From Rhizobium sp. CF080 (GTDB lineage: Bacteria > Pseudomonadota > Alphaproteobacteria > Rhizobiales > Rhizobiaceae), in contig NZ_AKKC02000016.1 in NCBI RefSeq assembly GCF_000282095.2, positions 542,927-606,926 on the forward strand: a DNA stretch of 64,000 nucleotides, read 5' to 3'. A model generated the notes under the pieces. It did no database searches. It had not been told where the DNA came from and saw only the letters and a program-made list of their open reading frames with translations. Shown here piece by piece: positions 1 through 7,448 of the stretch; position 1 is the first letter of the stretch, and every line of letters starts with the position of its first letter. The translations under genes and the position numbers were made by a program.

Positions 1-482
1 ATTATTCGCTGATCGGCCGCGACTACGAATGGGACCTGATGCCCTTGGGCAAGGACCAGGGGCTCGGCGCGCTGGTGTGGAGCCCGCTCGGCTGGGGCCG
101 CCTCACCGGCAAGATCAGCCGCGGCAAGCCGCTTCCGGAAGGCAGCCGCCTGCATGAGACGGCGGATTTCGGCCCGCCTGTCGAGGACGAACTGCTTTAC
201 CGGGTGGTCGATGCGCTGCAGGCGGCGGCTGACGAAACCGGCAAGAGCGTGCCGCAGGTGGCGATCAACTGGCTCACCAGCCGGCCGACGGTTTCCTCGG
301 TTATCATAGGCGCCCGCAACGAGGAGCAGCTTCGCCAGAATCTCGGGTCCGTCGGCTGGTCGCTGACGGCAGAGCAGATCAGCAGGCTCGATGCGGCCAG
401 TGCCGTCACCGCGCCCTACCCGCATTTCCCCTATCGGCGGCAGGAGGGCTTTGCCCGCCTCAACCCGCCCCTCGCCGGCTGA
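1..482 (+). CDS. Aldo/keto reductase, C-terminal part (5' end outside window)
   Basis: The frame is already open at base 3 and runs 159 codons to a TGA at 480-482, so the gene is cut by the window edge; the first internal ATG (39) is not the start. The segment has the late part of the aldo/keto reductase barrel: a SPLGWGRLTGKI stretch and, near the end, SSVIIGARNEEQL, which resembles the loop that holds the NADPH adenosine phosphate in this superfamily. The family reduces aldehydes and ketones with NADPH in the cytosol; the substrate cannot be read from the sequence. It lies about 100 bases before a second, more distantly related aldo/keto reductase on the same strand. Family assignment is secure; specific role unknown. 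Confidence 0.85.
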   Translation, partial: YSLIGRDYEWDLMPLGKDQGLGALVWSPLGWGRLTGKISRGKPLPEGSRLHETADFGPPVEDELLYRVVDALQAAADETGKSVPQVAINWLTSRPTVSSVIIGARNEEQLRQNLGSVGWSLTAEQISRLDAASAVTAPYPHFPYRRQEGFARLNPPLAG

Positions 483-585
483 TACCCCCGAAAACTCGGG
501 TGGTTGATCCGTTACAGAATCGGTCCATGTAATACGGGCCTCATTTGGCCCGGCCGTTTGCCGGGCTTCCCCATAGGAGTTCAAG

Positions 586-1413
586 ATGTTCACAGTCAGC
601 GCCAATGGCGCCAACATCCCTGCCCTCGGCTTCGGCACGTTCCGCATGCCCGACGAGGACGTCGCCCGCGTGCTGCCGGAGGCGCTCAAGCTCGGTTTCC
701 GCCATGTCGATACCGCGCAGATCTACAAGAACGAAGCAGCCGTCGGCGACGTGCTTTCCAAGTCCGGCATTCCGCGCGCCGACATTTTCCTGACCACCAA
801 GGTCTGGGTCGACCGGGTCGGCCATGATGCCTTCATCGCCTCGGTCGACGAGAGCCTCACGAAGCTGAAGACAGATTACCTCGACCTGCTGCTCCTCCAC
901 TGGCCGCAGAGCGAAATGCCGCTCGCCGACCGCATGGGCGCGCTGAACGCGCTGAGAAAGGACGGCAAGGTGAAGAATATCGGCGTCTCGAATTTCTCGA
1001 CTGCGCTGATCGCCGAAGCGGTGAAGCTGTCGGACGCGCCGCTCGCCACCAACCAGGTGGAATACCATCCCTATCTCGACCAGACCAAGGTTCTTGCCGA
1101 GGTGCGCAAACATGGCATGTCGCTGACCTCCTATTACCTGATGGCGAACGGTGCGGTGCCGGGCGACGCGGTGCTGAAGGACATCGGCTCCAAGCACGGC
1201 AAGACGGCCGCGCAGGTGGCATTGCGCTGGGCGATCCAGCAGAAGGACGTCATCGCGCTTTCGAAAACCGCGACCGTTTCCCGTCTGCCGGAAAACTTCG
1301 ACGTGTTCGATTTCGCCCTGTCGGAAGACGAGATGTTGGCGATCCACGCGCTCGCCAAGCCGGCCGGCCGCATCGTCAACCCGGGGCACCTTGCGCCGGA
1401 ATGGGATGTTTGA
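586..1413 (+). CDS. Aldo/keto reductase (diketogluconate reductase-like)
   Basis: A 275-residue cytosolic NADPH-dependent oxidoreductase of the AKR5-like group, which reduces aldehydes, methylglyoxal or 2,5-diketo-D-gluconate. The catalytic tetrad is visible: D42 and Y47 (DTAQIY), K72 (TTKVW) and H105 (LLLLHWP). The strand with NIGVSNFS follows at about residues 124-131. The cofactor-binding C-terminal loop appears as ALSKTATVSRLPEN. Length fits the family. The ATG at 586 is preceded by an AGGAG at the right distance. The start is 103 bases after the first reductase gene, so co-transcription is possible but not shown. A strong hairpin with a T run follows the stop. The real substrate is not predictable from sequence alone. 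Confidence 0.9.
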   Translation: MFTVSANGANIPALGFGTFRMPDEDVARVLPEALKLGFRHVDTAQIYKNEAAVGDVLSKSGIPRADIFLTTKVWVDRVGHDAFIASVDESLTKLKTDYLDLLLLHWPQSEMPLADRMGALNALRKDGKVKNIGVSNFSTALIAEAVKLSDAPLATNQVEYHPYLDQTKVLAEVRKHGMSLTSYYLMANGAVPGDAVLKDIGSKHGKTAAQVALRWAIQQKDVIALSKTATVSRLPENFDVFDFALSEDEMLAIHALAKPAGRIVNPGHLAPEWDV

Positions 1414-1436
1414 CCTTCATCGACAAAGCCGACACG

Positions 1437-1466
1437 ATGCGCCGGAGATCTCCGGCGCATTTTTCG
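1437..1466 (+). terminator. Rho-independent terminator after the second aldo/keto reductase
   Basis: A perfect 24-base palindrome (12-bp arms, 1437-1460) is followed directly by TTTTCGTTT. It begins 24 bases after the reductase stop and ends just before the ribosome binding site of the next small gene. Confidence 0.8.
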
Positions 1467-1483
1467 TTTCCAGAGGAAAGCCA

Positions 1484-1660
1484 ATGACCGAGAGCAAAAA
1501 GCCTACGGCCCACAACTCCCTGGCCATTGAGGATGACGCGCCAGATTTGACGGAAAGCCCGTGGGCGGAAAAACTCGCGGCGGCGCCGGTCGTCCCTGGT
1601 CGTCCGGGCTGGCAGTCCCGTATCAACGACGTCCTGAGGGCGTGGCTCGCAAGGAGATGA
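1484..1660 (+). CDS. Small protein with BrnA antitoxin-like C-terminus (orphan)
   Basis: Encodes 58 residues. The ATG at 1484 was chosen because AGAGGAAAG precedes it; an in-frame start at 1391 would overlap the reductase gene and the terminator. The C-terminus (PGRPGWQSRINDVLRAWLARR without its first residue) resembles the end of BrnA-type antitoxins, where a Gly-aromatic-Gln-Thr/Ser-Arg-Ile-Asn segment precedes the DNA-binding helix. No BrnT toxin lies next to it: upstream is the reductase and downstream is the convergent corA. It could be a free-standing antitoxin remnant or a small DNA-binding protein. The family call rests on one short motif and is moderate. Confidence 0.6.
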   Translation: MTESKKPTAHNSLAIEDDAPDLTESPWAEKLAAAPVVPGRPGWQSRINDVLRAWLARR

Positions 1661-1697
1661 GAAAGGCCGCCGGAAACATCCGGAGGCCTTTCTTGTT
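1661..1697. terminator. Bidirectional terminator between the BrnA-like gene and corA
   Basis: GAAAGGCC pairs with GGCCTTTC around an inner CCGG/CCGG stem (1661-1692). T-rich sequence follows on the plus side, and the A-rich left flank serves the minus side. It fills the gap between the convergent genes. Confidence 0.7.
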
Positions 1698-1699
1698 GT

Positions 1700-2734
1700 T
1701 CAAAGCCAGCCTCTCCGCTTGAAATACAGATAGGGCATGGCCATCGAGAAGATCATCAGCACGATCGCGGCGTGATAGCCGTAGTGCCATTGCAGTTCCG
1801 GCTGGTAGGCGAAGTTCATGCCGTAGATCGAGGCGACCAGCGTCGGCGGCAGGAAGACGACCGAGGCGACCGAGAAGATCTTGATGATCTGGTTCTGCTC
1901 GAGATTGATCAGTCCCAGCGTCGCATCCAGCAGGAAATTGATCTTGCTGGACAGGAAAGCCGAGTGATCGCCGAGCGAGGTGGCGTCCCGCTGCAGCAGT
2001 TTCAGGCGCTGGCGCAGTTCCTTCGACAGCTTGCGATCGACGCCATCGAGCGCTGCGTAATAGGCCACGACTCGGCTGACGCTGACGAGGCTTTCGCGCA
2101 CCACGGTGATGAATTCGCCCTTCTGGCCGACCTCACGGATGAGGTCCTGCAGGTCGCGCGTCTTCTTGTTGGCCTTGGCCGCCTTGGTCGAAAAGACTTC
2201 CTGCGAAATCTGGTCGATCTCGGTGCCGAGCCGCTCCAGCGTATCGGCCATGCGGTCGATGATCGCTTCGATCAGCCCGGTCATGATCAGTTCGCCGTAG
2301 CTGCAATGCAGGCCGGCGCCGTTCGGCTTGCGGGCGCGCGCCATGAACGCATCAAAGGGGCGCGGTTCGGCATAACGGACGGTGACCAGAACCTGGCCCT
2401 TGACGATGAAGGTGACGGGAACTTTTCGCGGCGTGCCGGCATCGGGCCTGGTCAGCACCGTCATCGTCATGAACTCGGCGCCATCCTCCTGGTAGAGGCG
2501 GGCGGAGAGCTCGATGTCCTCCATCTCGTCCATGGTCGGCACGGTAATGCCAAGGCGCTCGCCGACCATGCGCTCTTCTTCCGATGTGGGGCTGACAAGG
2601 TCGTACCAGACGACTGCGGGGGCGGGCGTGACCGGTTCAGACAGGTCGGATGTTACCGGTGCTGCGGCAACGGCGGGCATGTCGGAAGCGACTGCGACGA
2701 GGCGATCAAGGTCGTAGGCATGGATGCGCAGCAT
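1700..2734 (-). CDS. corA: CorA-family magnesium/cobalt transporter
   Basis: A 344-residue inner-membrane channel of the CorA family, which forms pentamers and carries Mg2+ (also Co2+, Ni2+) into the cell. A long cytoplasmic, helix-rich domain (about 1-280) is followed by two C-terminal membrane helices. The signature GMN (residues 305-307, in SIYGMNF) ends the first helix, and the protein finishes with the basic YFKRRGWL tail typical of the family. The ATG at 2734 was preferred over an upstream in-frame start because AAGGAG lies five bases before it and the N-terminus MLRIHAYD begins the conserved domain. A shared hairpin lies between its stop and the convergent small gene. The N-terminal region has a Pro/Val-rich stretch (about residues 15-40) likely to be a flexible insert. 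Confidence 0.93.
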   Translation of the reverse strand: MLRIHAYDLDRLVAVASDMPAVAAAPVTSDLSEPVTPAPAVVWYDLVSPTSEEERMVGERLGITVPTMDEMEDIELSARLYQEDGAEFMTMTVLTRPDAGTPRKVPVTFIVKGQVLVTVRYAEPRPFDAFMARARKPNGAGLHCSYGELIMTGLIEAIIDRMADTLERLGTEIDQISQEVFSTKAAKANKKTRDLQDLIREVGQKGEFITVVRESLVSVSRVVAYYAALDGVDRKLSKELRQRLKLLQRDATSLGDHSAFLSSKINFLLDATLGLINLEQNQIIKIFSVASVVFLPPTLVASIYGMNFAYQPELQWHYGYHAAIVLMIFSMAMPYLYFKRRGWL

Positions 2735-3052
2735 GGCGGCTCCTTTTCGGACCATCGGTCCCCTCGGAGCGCGCATCCTTCAAGAAGGACTAGAGCCCCG
2801 CAGAGACGGGTCGGTATGATGACGTCGAACTTCGACTGTCGGGGTTCATCTCAATTTGTCCTTTGAAAGAAGGACGCCTGGACAGGCGCCTCTCACGCGT
2901 GAAATGTGCCTTAAACGGCGAAATGTCAATGGCTTTTCTGTCGCAGTTGCGAGGCCGGAAACAAACGAATCCGGCAGGCTTAACTCTCGCCGCTTCGGTC
3001 GAACAATGAAGGAAGGTCAGCCCCCAGAGCCAAACCGAATGACCGACCGGGG
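2735..3052. other. Intergenic region upstream of corA
   Basis: These 318 bases separate acyP from corA, both on the minus strand, and should contain the corA promoter. The only structure seen is a short dyad near 2876-2890 (CGCCTG-GA-CAGGCG on the plus strand). No coding frame with a ribosome binding site was found, and no known Mg2+ riboswitch was recognised by eye. Confidence 0.5.
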
Positions 3053-3337
3053 TCATCTGGTGATACGGAAGCCGACCGGCTTTTCCGCGAGCACCGTCGG
3101 CTGTCGCTCCACGCCGGAAACCGATGCGCCAGGCGGGCCATGCCGGAAACGCTCGAGTATTTGCGATATACCGGCGGCTGGTCCCGCAATCAAAGCAAGG
3201 ACGGATCCATCCGGGTCATTGCGGACCCAGCCGGTCAAACCCAGCCGTTCTGCTTCGTCACGCGTCCAGGCACGGAAACCGACGCCTTGTACCCTTCCCG
3301 TTATCCGCACCATGGCGGCCTCGTCATCATCGGACAT
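3053..3337 (-). CDS. acyP: Acylphosphatase
   Basis: A 94-residue enzyme that hydrolyses the carboxyl-phosphate bond of acyl phosphates such as acetyl phosphate or 1,3-bisphosphoglycerate. The signature VQGVGFRAWT is present with the phosphate-binding Arg at residue 22, and the catalytic Asn is N40 in GWVRNDPDGSV. Length equals the usual family size. The ATG at 3337 has GGGAGG five bases upstream; a longer frame from 3415 lacks support and would add a non-homologous leader. It stands alone, between the corA promoter region and the terminator of the gene at 3512-3901. Cytosolic; the physiological substrate in this group is not established. Confidence 0.9.
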   Translation of the reverse strand: MSDDDEAAMVRITGRVQGVGFRAWTRDEAERLGLTGWVRNDPDGSVLALIAGPAAGISQILERFRHGPPGASVSGVERQPTVLAEKPVGFRITR

Positions 3338-3458
3338 CGCAACCTCCCATCTTGGGGCTACTCTCATTGACATGGAGAGTGCGAAACCCAGGACAAGCCT
3401 GCAAGGTGCCGACAATATTCGATTGGCCCCTCGCCGGTCTCATTGCCCTGGATCCGAC

Positions 3459-3490
3459 AAAAAAGCCGCCGGCCTCGCAGCCGACGGCTT
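3459..3490 (-). terminator. Rho-independent terminator for the gene at 3512-3901
   Basis: Read on the minus strand, AAGCCGTCGGC pairs with GCCGGCGGCTT (one G-U pair) and is followed by a run of T. It starts about 22 bases after the stop codon. Confidence 0.8.
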
Positions 3491-3511
3491 GGAAGTGTCG
3501 AAGGAAGCGGA

Positions 3512-3901
3512 TCAGACGAACTGGCTGAGGCCCGGAACCGAAGCGATGACCGTATCGACGACCTCGTCGCCGGCATGTTCGCGGGCGACTGCCATGGTTT
3601 CCTTGGCAAGGCCGGTGATCTCGCCCATGCCGAGGCCTTGGGACATCAGCTGCTGGCCGAGCGCCATGACGCCGCCGCCGAAGCTTGCCATCAGGCCGCC
3701 GAGGAGACCGCCGCCGCCGGCACCTTCGCCGTTGAACTTGGCGACGAGTTCGGAAGCGCCCGGGATAGCCTCGATCATCTTGGCAACCGCGCCGTCATCG
3801 GCCTCGCGCTGCAGGAAACCGAGCATCATGCCGATCGCCTTTTCGGCGACGTCAGGGGCAATGCCGACATTTTCGGCGACGCGGGAAACCAGTTCGTTCA
3901 T
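3512..3901 (-). CDS. Small glycine-rich conserved protein (DUF2267-like?)
   Basis: Encodes 129 residues. The ATG at 3901 follows a GAGGAG; a TTG one codon upstream is less likely. The protein starts with a helical segment (MNELVSRVAENVGIAPDVAEKA within 1-25) followed by FLQREADDGAV, a pattern seen in small rhizobial proteins often labelled DUF2267. The centre (about 58-85) is a Gly/Leu/Met-rich stretch, GAGGGGLLGGLMASFGGG, that could insert in a membrane or be flexible. The C-terminal helix resembles the first half (MGEITGLAKETMAVAREHAGDEV). No catalytic motif is visible and function is unknown. It is a single-gene unit with its own terminator, downstream of and on the same strand as the BrkB-family gene. 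Confidence 0.7.
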   Translation of the reverse strand: MNELVSRVAENVGIAPDVAEKAIGMMLGFLQREADDGAVAKMIEAIPGASELVAKFNGEGAGGGGLLGGLMASFGGGVMALGQQLMSQGLGMGEITGLAKETMAVAREHAGDEVVDTVIASVPGLSQFV

Positions 3902-3991
3902 CAATCTCTCCTCGGGGTTTTGACGTTCACGTCAAGGTAATACACACAGTCTTTGCCGAAGCCAACAGGGAGCCGGCGGCATCCCAAACCT

Positions 3992-4972
3992 TCAGCCTCC
4001 GGAACGCTCGCCCACCGTGTCCGCCATGTAGGCGCCGCGGGTACCCATCGGCTTCGGCTTGCCGGTGGTCGAATCGCGGGCCGTCTGGTGTTCGAGCTCG
4101 GCATTGATCTCGGCACCGACGATGACGATGATGACCGATATCCATGTCCAGACCATGAAGCCGATCAGCGCCCCGAGCGTGCCGTAGGTGGCGTTGTAAT
4201 CGGCAATATTCCCCAGATAGAAGGAAACTGCAATCGATGCGGAGAGCCAGGCAACAGTCGAGAACGCCGCACCCCAGGTGAGCCATTTGAGCCTTGCCGG
4301 CTCGCGGCTGGGGCCGAAGCGGTAGAGCATCATGATGCCGCCGGTGACGAACAGCATCATGACGGGCCAGCGCGCCAGACGGATGATGATTTCCGTCCAC
4401 CGGTCGAGCCAGAGATAGCGCAGCACCGCCGGCACCACGCCCATGGCAAACAGGATGACGATCGCCAAAAGCAGCGCGCCGAGTGTGAACAGGAGCGAGA
4501 TGAGGTTGAGGCGCACGATGCTGCGCTTTTCCTCTTCCGCATAGGCGACGTTCATCGCCTCGAACAGCGCTTTCATGCCGTTATTGGCGCTCCAGAGCGC
4601 CAGCGCCAGGCCGCCGATCAGGGCGATCGACAGTGTCGCATTGCGCTCCGTGGTCAGCGCCCGCAGCTGGTCGAGAAAGATGTTCAGGGCATCTGCCGGC
4701 ATAACCGAGCTCAGGAACGTGATGCGGTCGACGATCGCCGCCGGATCCGAGACGAAACCATAAATGGAGACAAGCGCGCTGGCGGCCGGAAACAGCGCCA
4801 ACAAAAGATAATAGGTGACCCCGGCGGCAATCAGCGTGATGCGATCCTGCGCGAGGCTTCCATACACGCGCCAGAAGACGTCCTTCAGGCCGGGAGGAGG
4901 AATATCCTCGGGAGAATCGGCCTCACGGCCCCTGTTCTTTTCCAATGCGGGGACCGTTTCGCCGATCGTCAT
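3992..4972 (-). CDS. YihY/BrkB-family inner-membrane protein
   Basis: Encodes 326 residues. The family (once misnamed ribonuclease BN) consists of integral membrane proteins with about six transmembrane helices and no firmly established function. A cytoplasmic N-terminus with SLAQDRITLIAAGVTYYLLLALFP opening is typical: the A-x-V-T/A-Y-Y-x-L-L-x-L-F-P motif at the first membrane helix is the family hallmark. Further hydrophobic helices follow, and ALWSANNGMKALFEAMN is a conserved loop. The ATG at 4972 was chosen because AGGAAAG precedes it and because a longer frame to 5053 would collide with the divergent gene. The intergenic region to the HerA-like gene (start 5089) would hold both promoters. 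Confidence 0.85.
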   Translation of the reverse strand: MTIGETVPALEKNRGREADSPEDIPPPGLKDVFWRVYGSLAQDRITLIAAGVTYYLLLALFPAASALVSIYGFVSDPAAIVDRITFLSSVMPADALNIFLDQLRALTTERNATLSIALIGGLALALWSANNGMKALFEAMNVAYAEEEKRSIVRLNLISLLFTLGALLLAIVILFAMGVVPAVLRYLWLDRWTEIIIRLARWPVMMLFVTGGIMMLYRFGPSREPARLKWLTWGAAFSTVAWLSASIAVSFYLGNIADYNATYGTLGALIGFMVWTWISVIIVIVGAEINAELEHQTARDSTTGKPKPMGTRGAYMADTVGERSGG

Positions 4973-5088
4973 GCTACCCAACTTTCCTGTCGCGGGCGGG
5001 GTCGGACCGATCTCGTTGCCGTTGCCCGGCGCCTCCGCACATCCTATAAGCAATGGGCAGAGAACGCGGTCAGGGAGCGCATAGTTGC

Positions 5089-6663
5089 ATGGACGATACG
5101 GGAAAGCTCTTCATCGGCGGCAGCCGCAAGCCGGACGATTCGCTCAACAAGGCTGAATATCTGGAACTGAAGTTCGGCAATCGCCACGGCCTCGTCACCG
5201 GCGCCACCGGGACCGGCAAGACGGTGAGCCTGCAAGTGCTCGCCGAAGGTTTTTCGAAGGCCGGCGTGCCCGTCTTCGCCGCCGACATCAAGGGCGACCT
5301 GTCCGGCATCGCCATGAAGGGCGAGGCCAAGGATTTTCTCCTGAAGCGCGCCGAGCAGATCGGCTTTGCGGATTACGATTTCGAACAGTTCCCGGTGATC
5401 TTCTGGGACCTGTTCGGCGAAAAGGGCCACCGGGTGCGCACCACCATCGCCGAAATGGGGCCGCTCTTGCTGTCGCGCCTGATGGATGCGTCCGAGCCGC
5501 AGGAAGGCGTCATCAACATCGCCTTCAAGATCGCCGACAAGGCGAACCTGCCGCTGCTCGACCTCAAGGATTTCGCCTCGTTGCTCAACTACATGGCCGA
5601 GAATGCCAGTGAGCTGTCTTCCCAGTTCGGGCTGATCTCGAAAAGCTCCGTCGCCTCGATCCAGCGCGGGCTGCTGGTGCTGGAACAGCAGGGTGCCGAG
5701 CATTTCTTCGGCGAACCGGCGCTGAAGATTTCAGACATCATGCGCATCAACCCGAACAGCGGTTACGGGCAGATCTCGGTGCTTGCCGCCGACAAGCTGA
5801 TGATGAACCCGCGCCTCTATGCGACCTTCCTGCTCTGGCTGCTCTCGGAACTGTTCGAGGAACTGCCGGAAGTCGGTGATCCGGCCCAGCCGAAACTGGT
5901 GTTCTTCTTCGACGAGGCGCATCTGCTCTTCAACGACGCGCCGAAAGTGCTGACCGAGCGCGTCGAGCAGGTGGTGCGCCTGATCCGCTCCAAGGGCGTC
6001 GGCGTCTACTTCGTCACCCAGAACCCGCTCGACGTGCCGGAAACCGTGCTCGCCCAGCTCGGCAACCGGGTGCAGCACGCGCTGCGCGCCTATACACCGC
6101 GCGAGCAGAAGGCTGTGAAGACGGCCGCTGAAACGTTCCGCCCCAACCCGGACTTCGACTGCGCCACGGCGATCACCAATCTCGGCACCGGCGAGGCGCT
6201 GGTCTCGACGCTCGAAGGCAAGGGTGCGCCTTCCATCGTGGAACGCACGCTGGTGCGCCCGCCATCCGGCCGCATCGGACCGCTTTCCGACCAGGAGCGG
6301 CAGATGATCATCGACAAGAGCCCGGTGCTCGGCCTCTATGACGAGGATCTCGACCGCGAATCCGCCTTCGAAATCCTCGCCGCACGCGCCAAGCAGGCTG
6401 CCGATTCCGCCGCCGCCAAGAAGGCGCAGGACGAGCTGCAGTCCGCCCCGCCGGCCGGTTCCGGCGAGACGACGGGCTGGACCCTGCCGGGCTTCGGCGG
6501 CAGCAAGGACGACGACAACGACCAGGGCCGCGCCCAGCCGCGCCGCTCCGGCTACCAGCGCGAGACGATCATCGAAGCGGCGATGAAGAGCGTGACGCGG
6601 ACCGTTGCCACCCAGGTGGGACGGGCGATCGTGCGCGGGATTCTGGGGAGTTTGAAGCGATAG
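5089..6663 (+). CDS. HerA-like P-loop ATPase (DUF853 / YjgR family)
   Basis: A 524-residue cytosolic ATPase of the DUF853 family, related to the HerA/FtsK bipolar DNA translocases. The Walker A motif GATGTGKT is at 38-45, followed by the conserved FAADIKGDLSG (63-73). Walker B is LVFFFDEAHLLF with DEAH at 275-278, and QNPLDVP plus the arginine-rich helix after it are family features. The C-terminal third is low-complexity (Gly, Asp, Asn around 465-490) before a final helix. The start at 5089 (MDDTGKLF) matches the usual family N-terminus; GGGAG lies 11 bases upstream. The biological role of YjgR proteins is not settled; DNA processing is inferred from the fold. A RIME-like repeat follows the stop directly. 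Confidence 0.88.
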   Translation: MDDTGKLFIGGSRKPDDSLNKAEYLELKFGNRHGLVTGATGTGKTVSLQVLAEGFSKAGVPVFAADIKGDLSGIAMKGEAKDFLLKRAEQIGFADYDFEQFPVIFWDLFGEKGHRVRTTIAEMGPLLLSRLMDASEPQEGVINIAFKIADKANLPLLDLKDFASLLNYMAENASELSSQFGLISKSSVASIQRGLLVLEQQGAEHFFGEPALKISDIMRINPNSGYGQISVLAADKLMMNPRLYATFLLWLLSELFEELPEVGDPAQPKLVFFFDEAHLLFNDAPKVLTERVEQVVRLIRSKGVGVYFVTQNPLDVPETVLAQLGNRVQHALRAYTPREQKAVKTAAETFRPNPDFDCATAITNLGTGEALVSTLEGKGAPSIVERTLVRPPSGRIGPLSDQERQMIIDKSPVLGLYDEDLDRESAFEILAARAKQAADSAAAKKAQDELQSAPPAGSGETTGWTLPGFGGSKDDDNDQGRAQPRRSGYQRETIIEAAMKSVTRTVATQVGRAIVRGILGSLKR

Positions 6664-6692
6664 GGGGCGTTTGGGGAGCTGGCGACTTGAGG

Positions 6693-6841
6693 CTTCTTCT
6701 CCCCGGCGGGGAGAAGGTGGCCCGAAGGGTCGGATGAGGGGGCCTTCACCGCGGGCTCTGCCTTTCGCTTCTCGCCCAAGGCGTCACTTCGCTCCTCCCC
6801 TCATCTGCCCTGTCGGGCATCTTCTCCCCAGGGGGAGAAGA
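6693..6841. repeat. RIME-like palindromic intergenic repeat
   Basis: Two inverted, hairpin-forming units face each other: 6696-6716 (CTTCTCCCC..GGGGAGAAG) and 6821-6840 (same arms). Each is extended inward by GGATGAGGG (6732-6740) and its complement CCCTCATC (6797-6804). The composition and layout match the RIME elements known from rhizobial genomes. It lies between the DUF853 gene and the convergent phnA-like gene and may also act as a terminator. Confidence 0.75.
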
Positions 6842-6855
6842 GAGGGGATAAGCTC

Positions 6856-7161
6856 TCACCGCTTGCGCACAAATTCCGTCCGCAGCACAAGGCCCTTGAT
6901 CGCCTCATGTCGGCAGTCGATTTCTTCCGGATTGTCGGTCAGCTTGATCGACTTGATGACCGTGCCCTGCTTCAGGGTCTGACCGGCGCCCTTGACCTTC
7001 AGATCCTTGATGAGGGTGACGGAATCGCCGTCCTTGAGGACGGTCCCGGATGCGTCGCGAACCTCGACAGCACCTGCGCCTGCCGCCGCAGCCAGTTCCG
7101 AGGCCGGGCGCCATTCGCCGGTCACTTCGTCATAGACGTAGTCGTCGTCATCGCCAGCCAT
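6856..7161 (-). CDS. PhnA/YjdM-like protein lacking the zinc ribbon
   Basis: Encodes 101 residues. Residues from about 32 to the end (VRDASGTVLKDGDSV, TLIKDLKVKGAG, LKQGTVIKSIKL, NPEEIDCRHEAIKGLVLRTEFVRK) match the C-terminal domain of YjdM, once named PhnA but not shown to act in phosphonate breakdown. In the typical protein the N-terminus is a four-cysteine zinc ribbon. Here it is MAGDDDDYVYDEVTGEWRPASE: the tail of the ribbon is recognisable but its cysteines are gone. The ATG at 7161 has AGGAG upstream. It is a monocistronic gene, convergent with the DUF853 gene across the palindromic repeat. Function unknown. Confidence 0.85.
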   Translation of the reverse strand: MAGDDDDYVYDEVTGEWRPASELAAAAGAGAVEVRDASGTVLKDGDSVTLIKDLKVKGAGQTLKQGTVIKSIKLTDNPEEIDCRHEAIKGLVLRTEFVRKR

Positions 7162-7448
7162 CGGCTTTTCTCCTGAACAAAACGCCGGGTCGGCGGTTGG
7201 CCGCTTATAGCAGCCGAGATGCCTGGAGCAAGCCCGAGAGCATGTCGGCAGGGAACCGGTTTGCTACCTTGGCGCGATAACTTTTTTGCGGCACCGATCG
7301 GAAATCCGTTCGGCAGGGCGCGGGTCGATTGACGCTCCGGCGGGAGCACACTAGCTCGTTGACGTCGCAGTCGCCCGCCAGTCAGCCGACCTGCCGGTCA
7401 GCCGATCCGCGCGCGACCCGCGGCCTGGAGGACATGGGAGGAGAAACA

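Noticed and set aside
541..1389. Long minus-strand frame opposite the aldo/keto reductase gene
   Set aside because: Antisense shadow of a well-supported gene in high-GC DNA; no ribosome binding site or recognisable motif.
2856..3923. 355-codon plus-strand frame across acyP and the DUF2267-like gene
   Set aside because: Covers two genes and two promoters on the other strand, with Pro/Ser-rich composition and no ribosome binding site.
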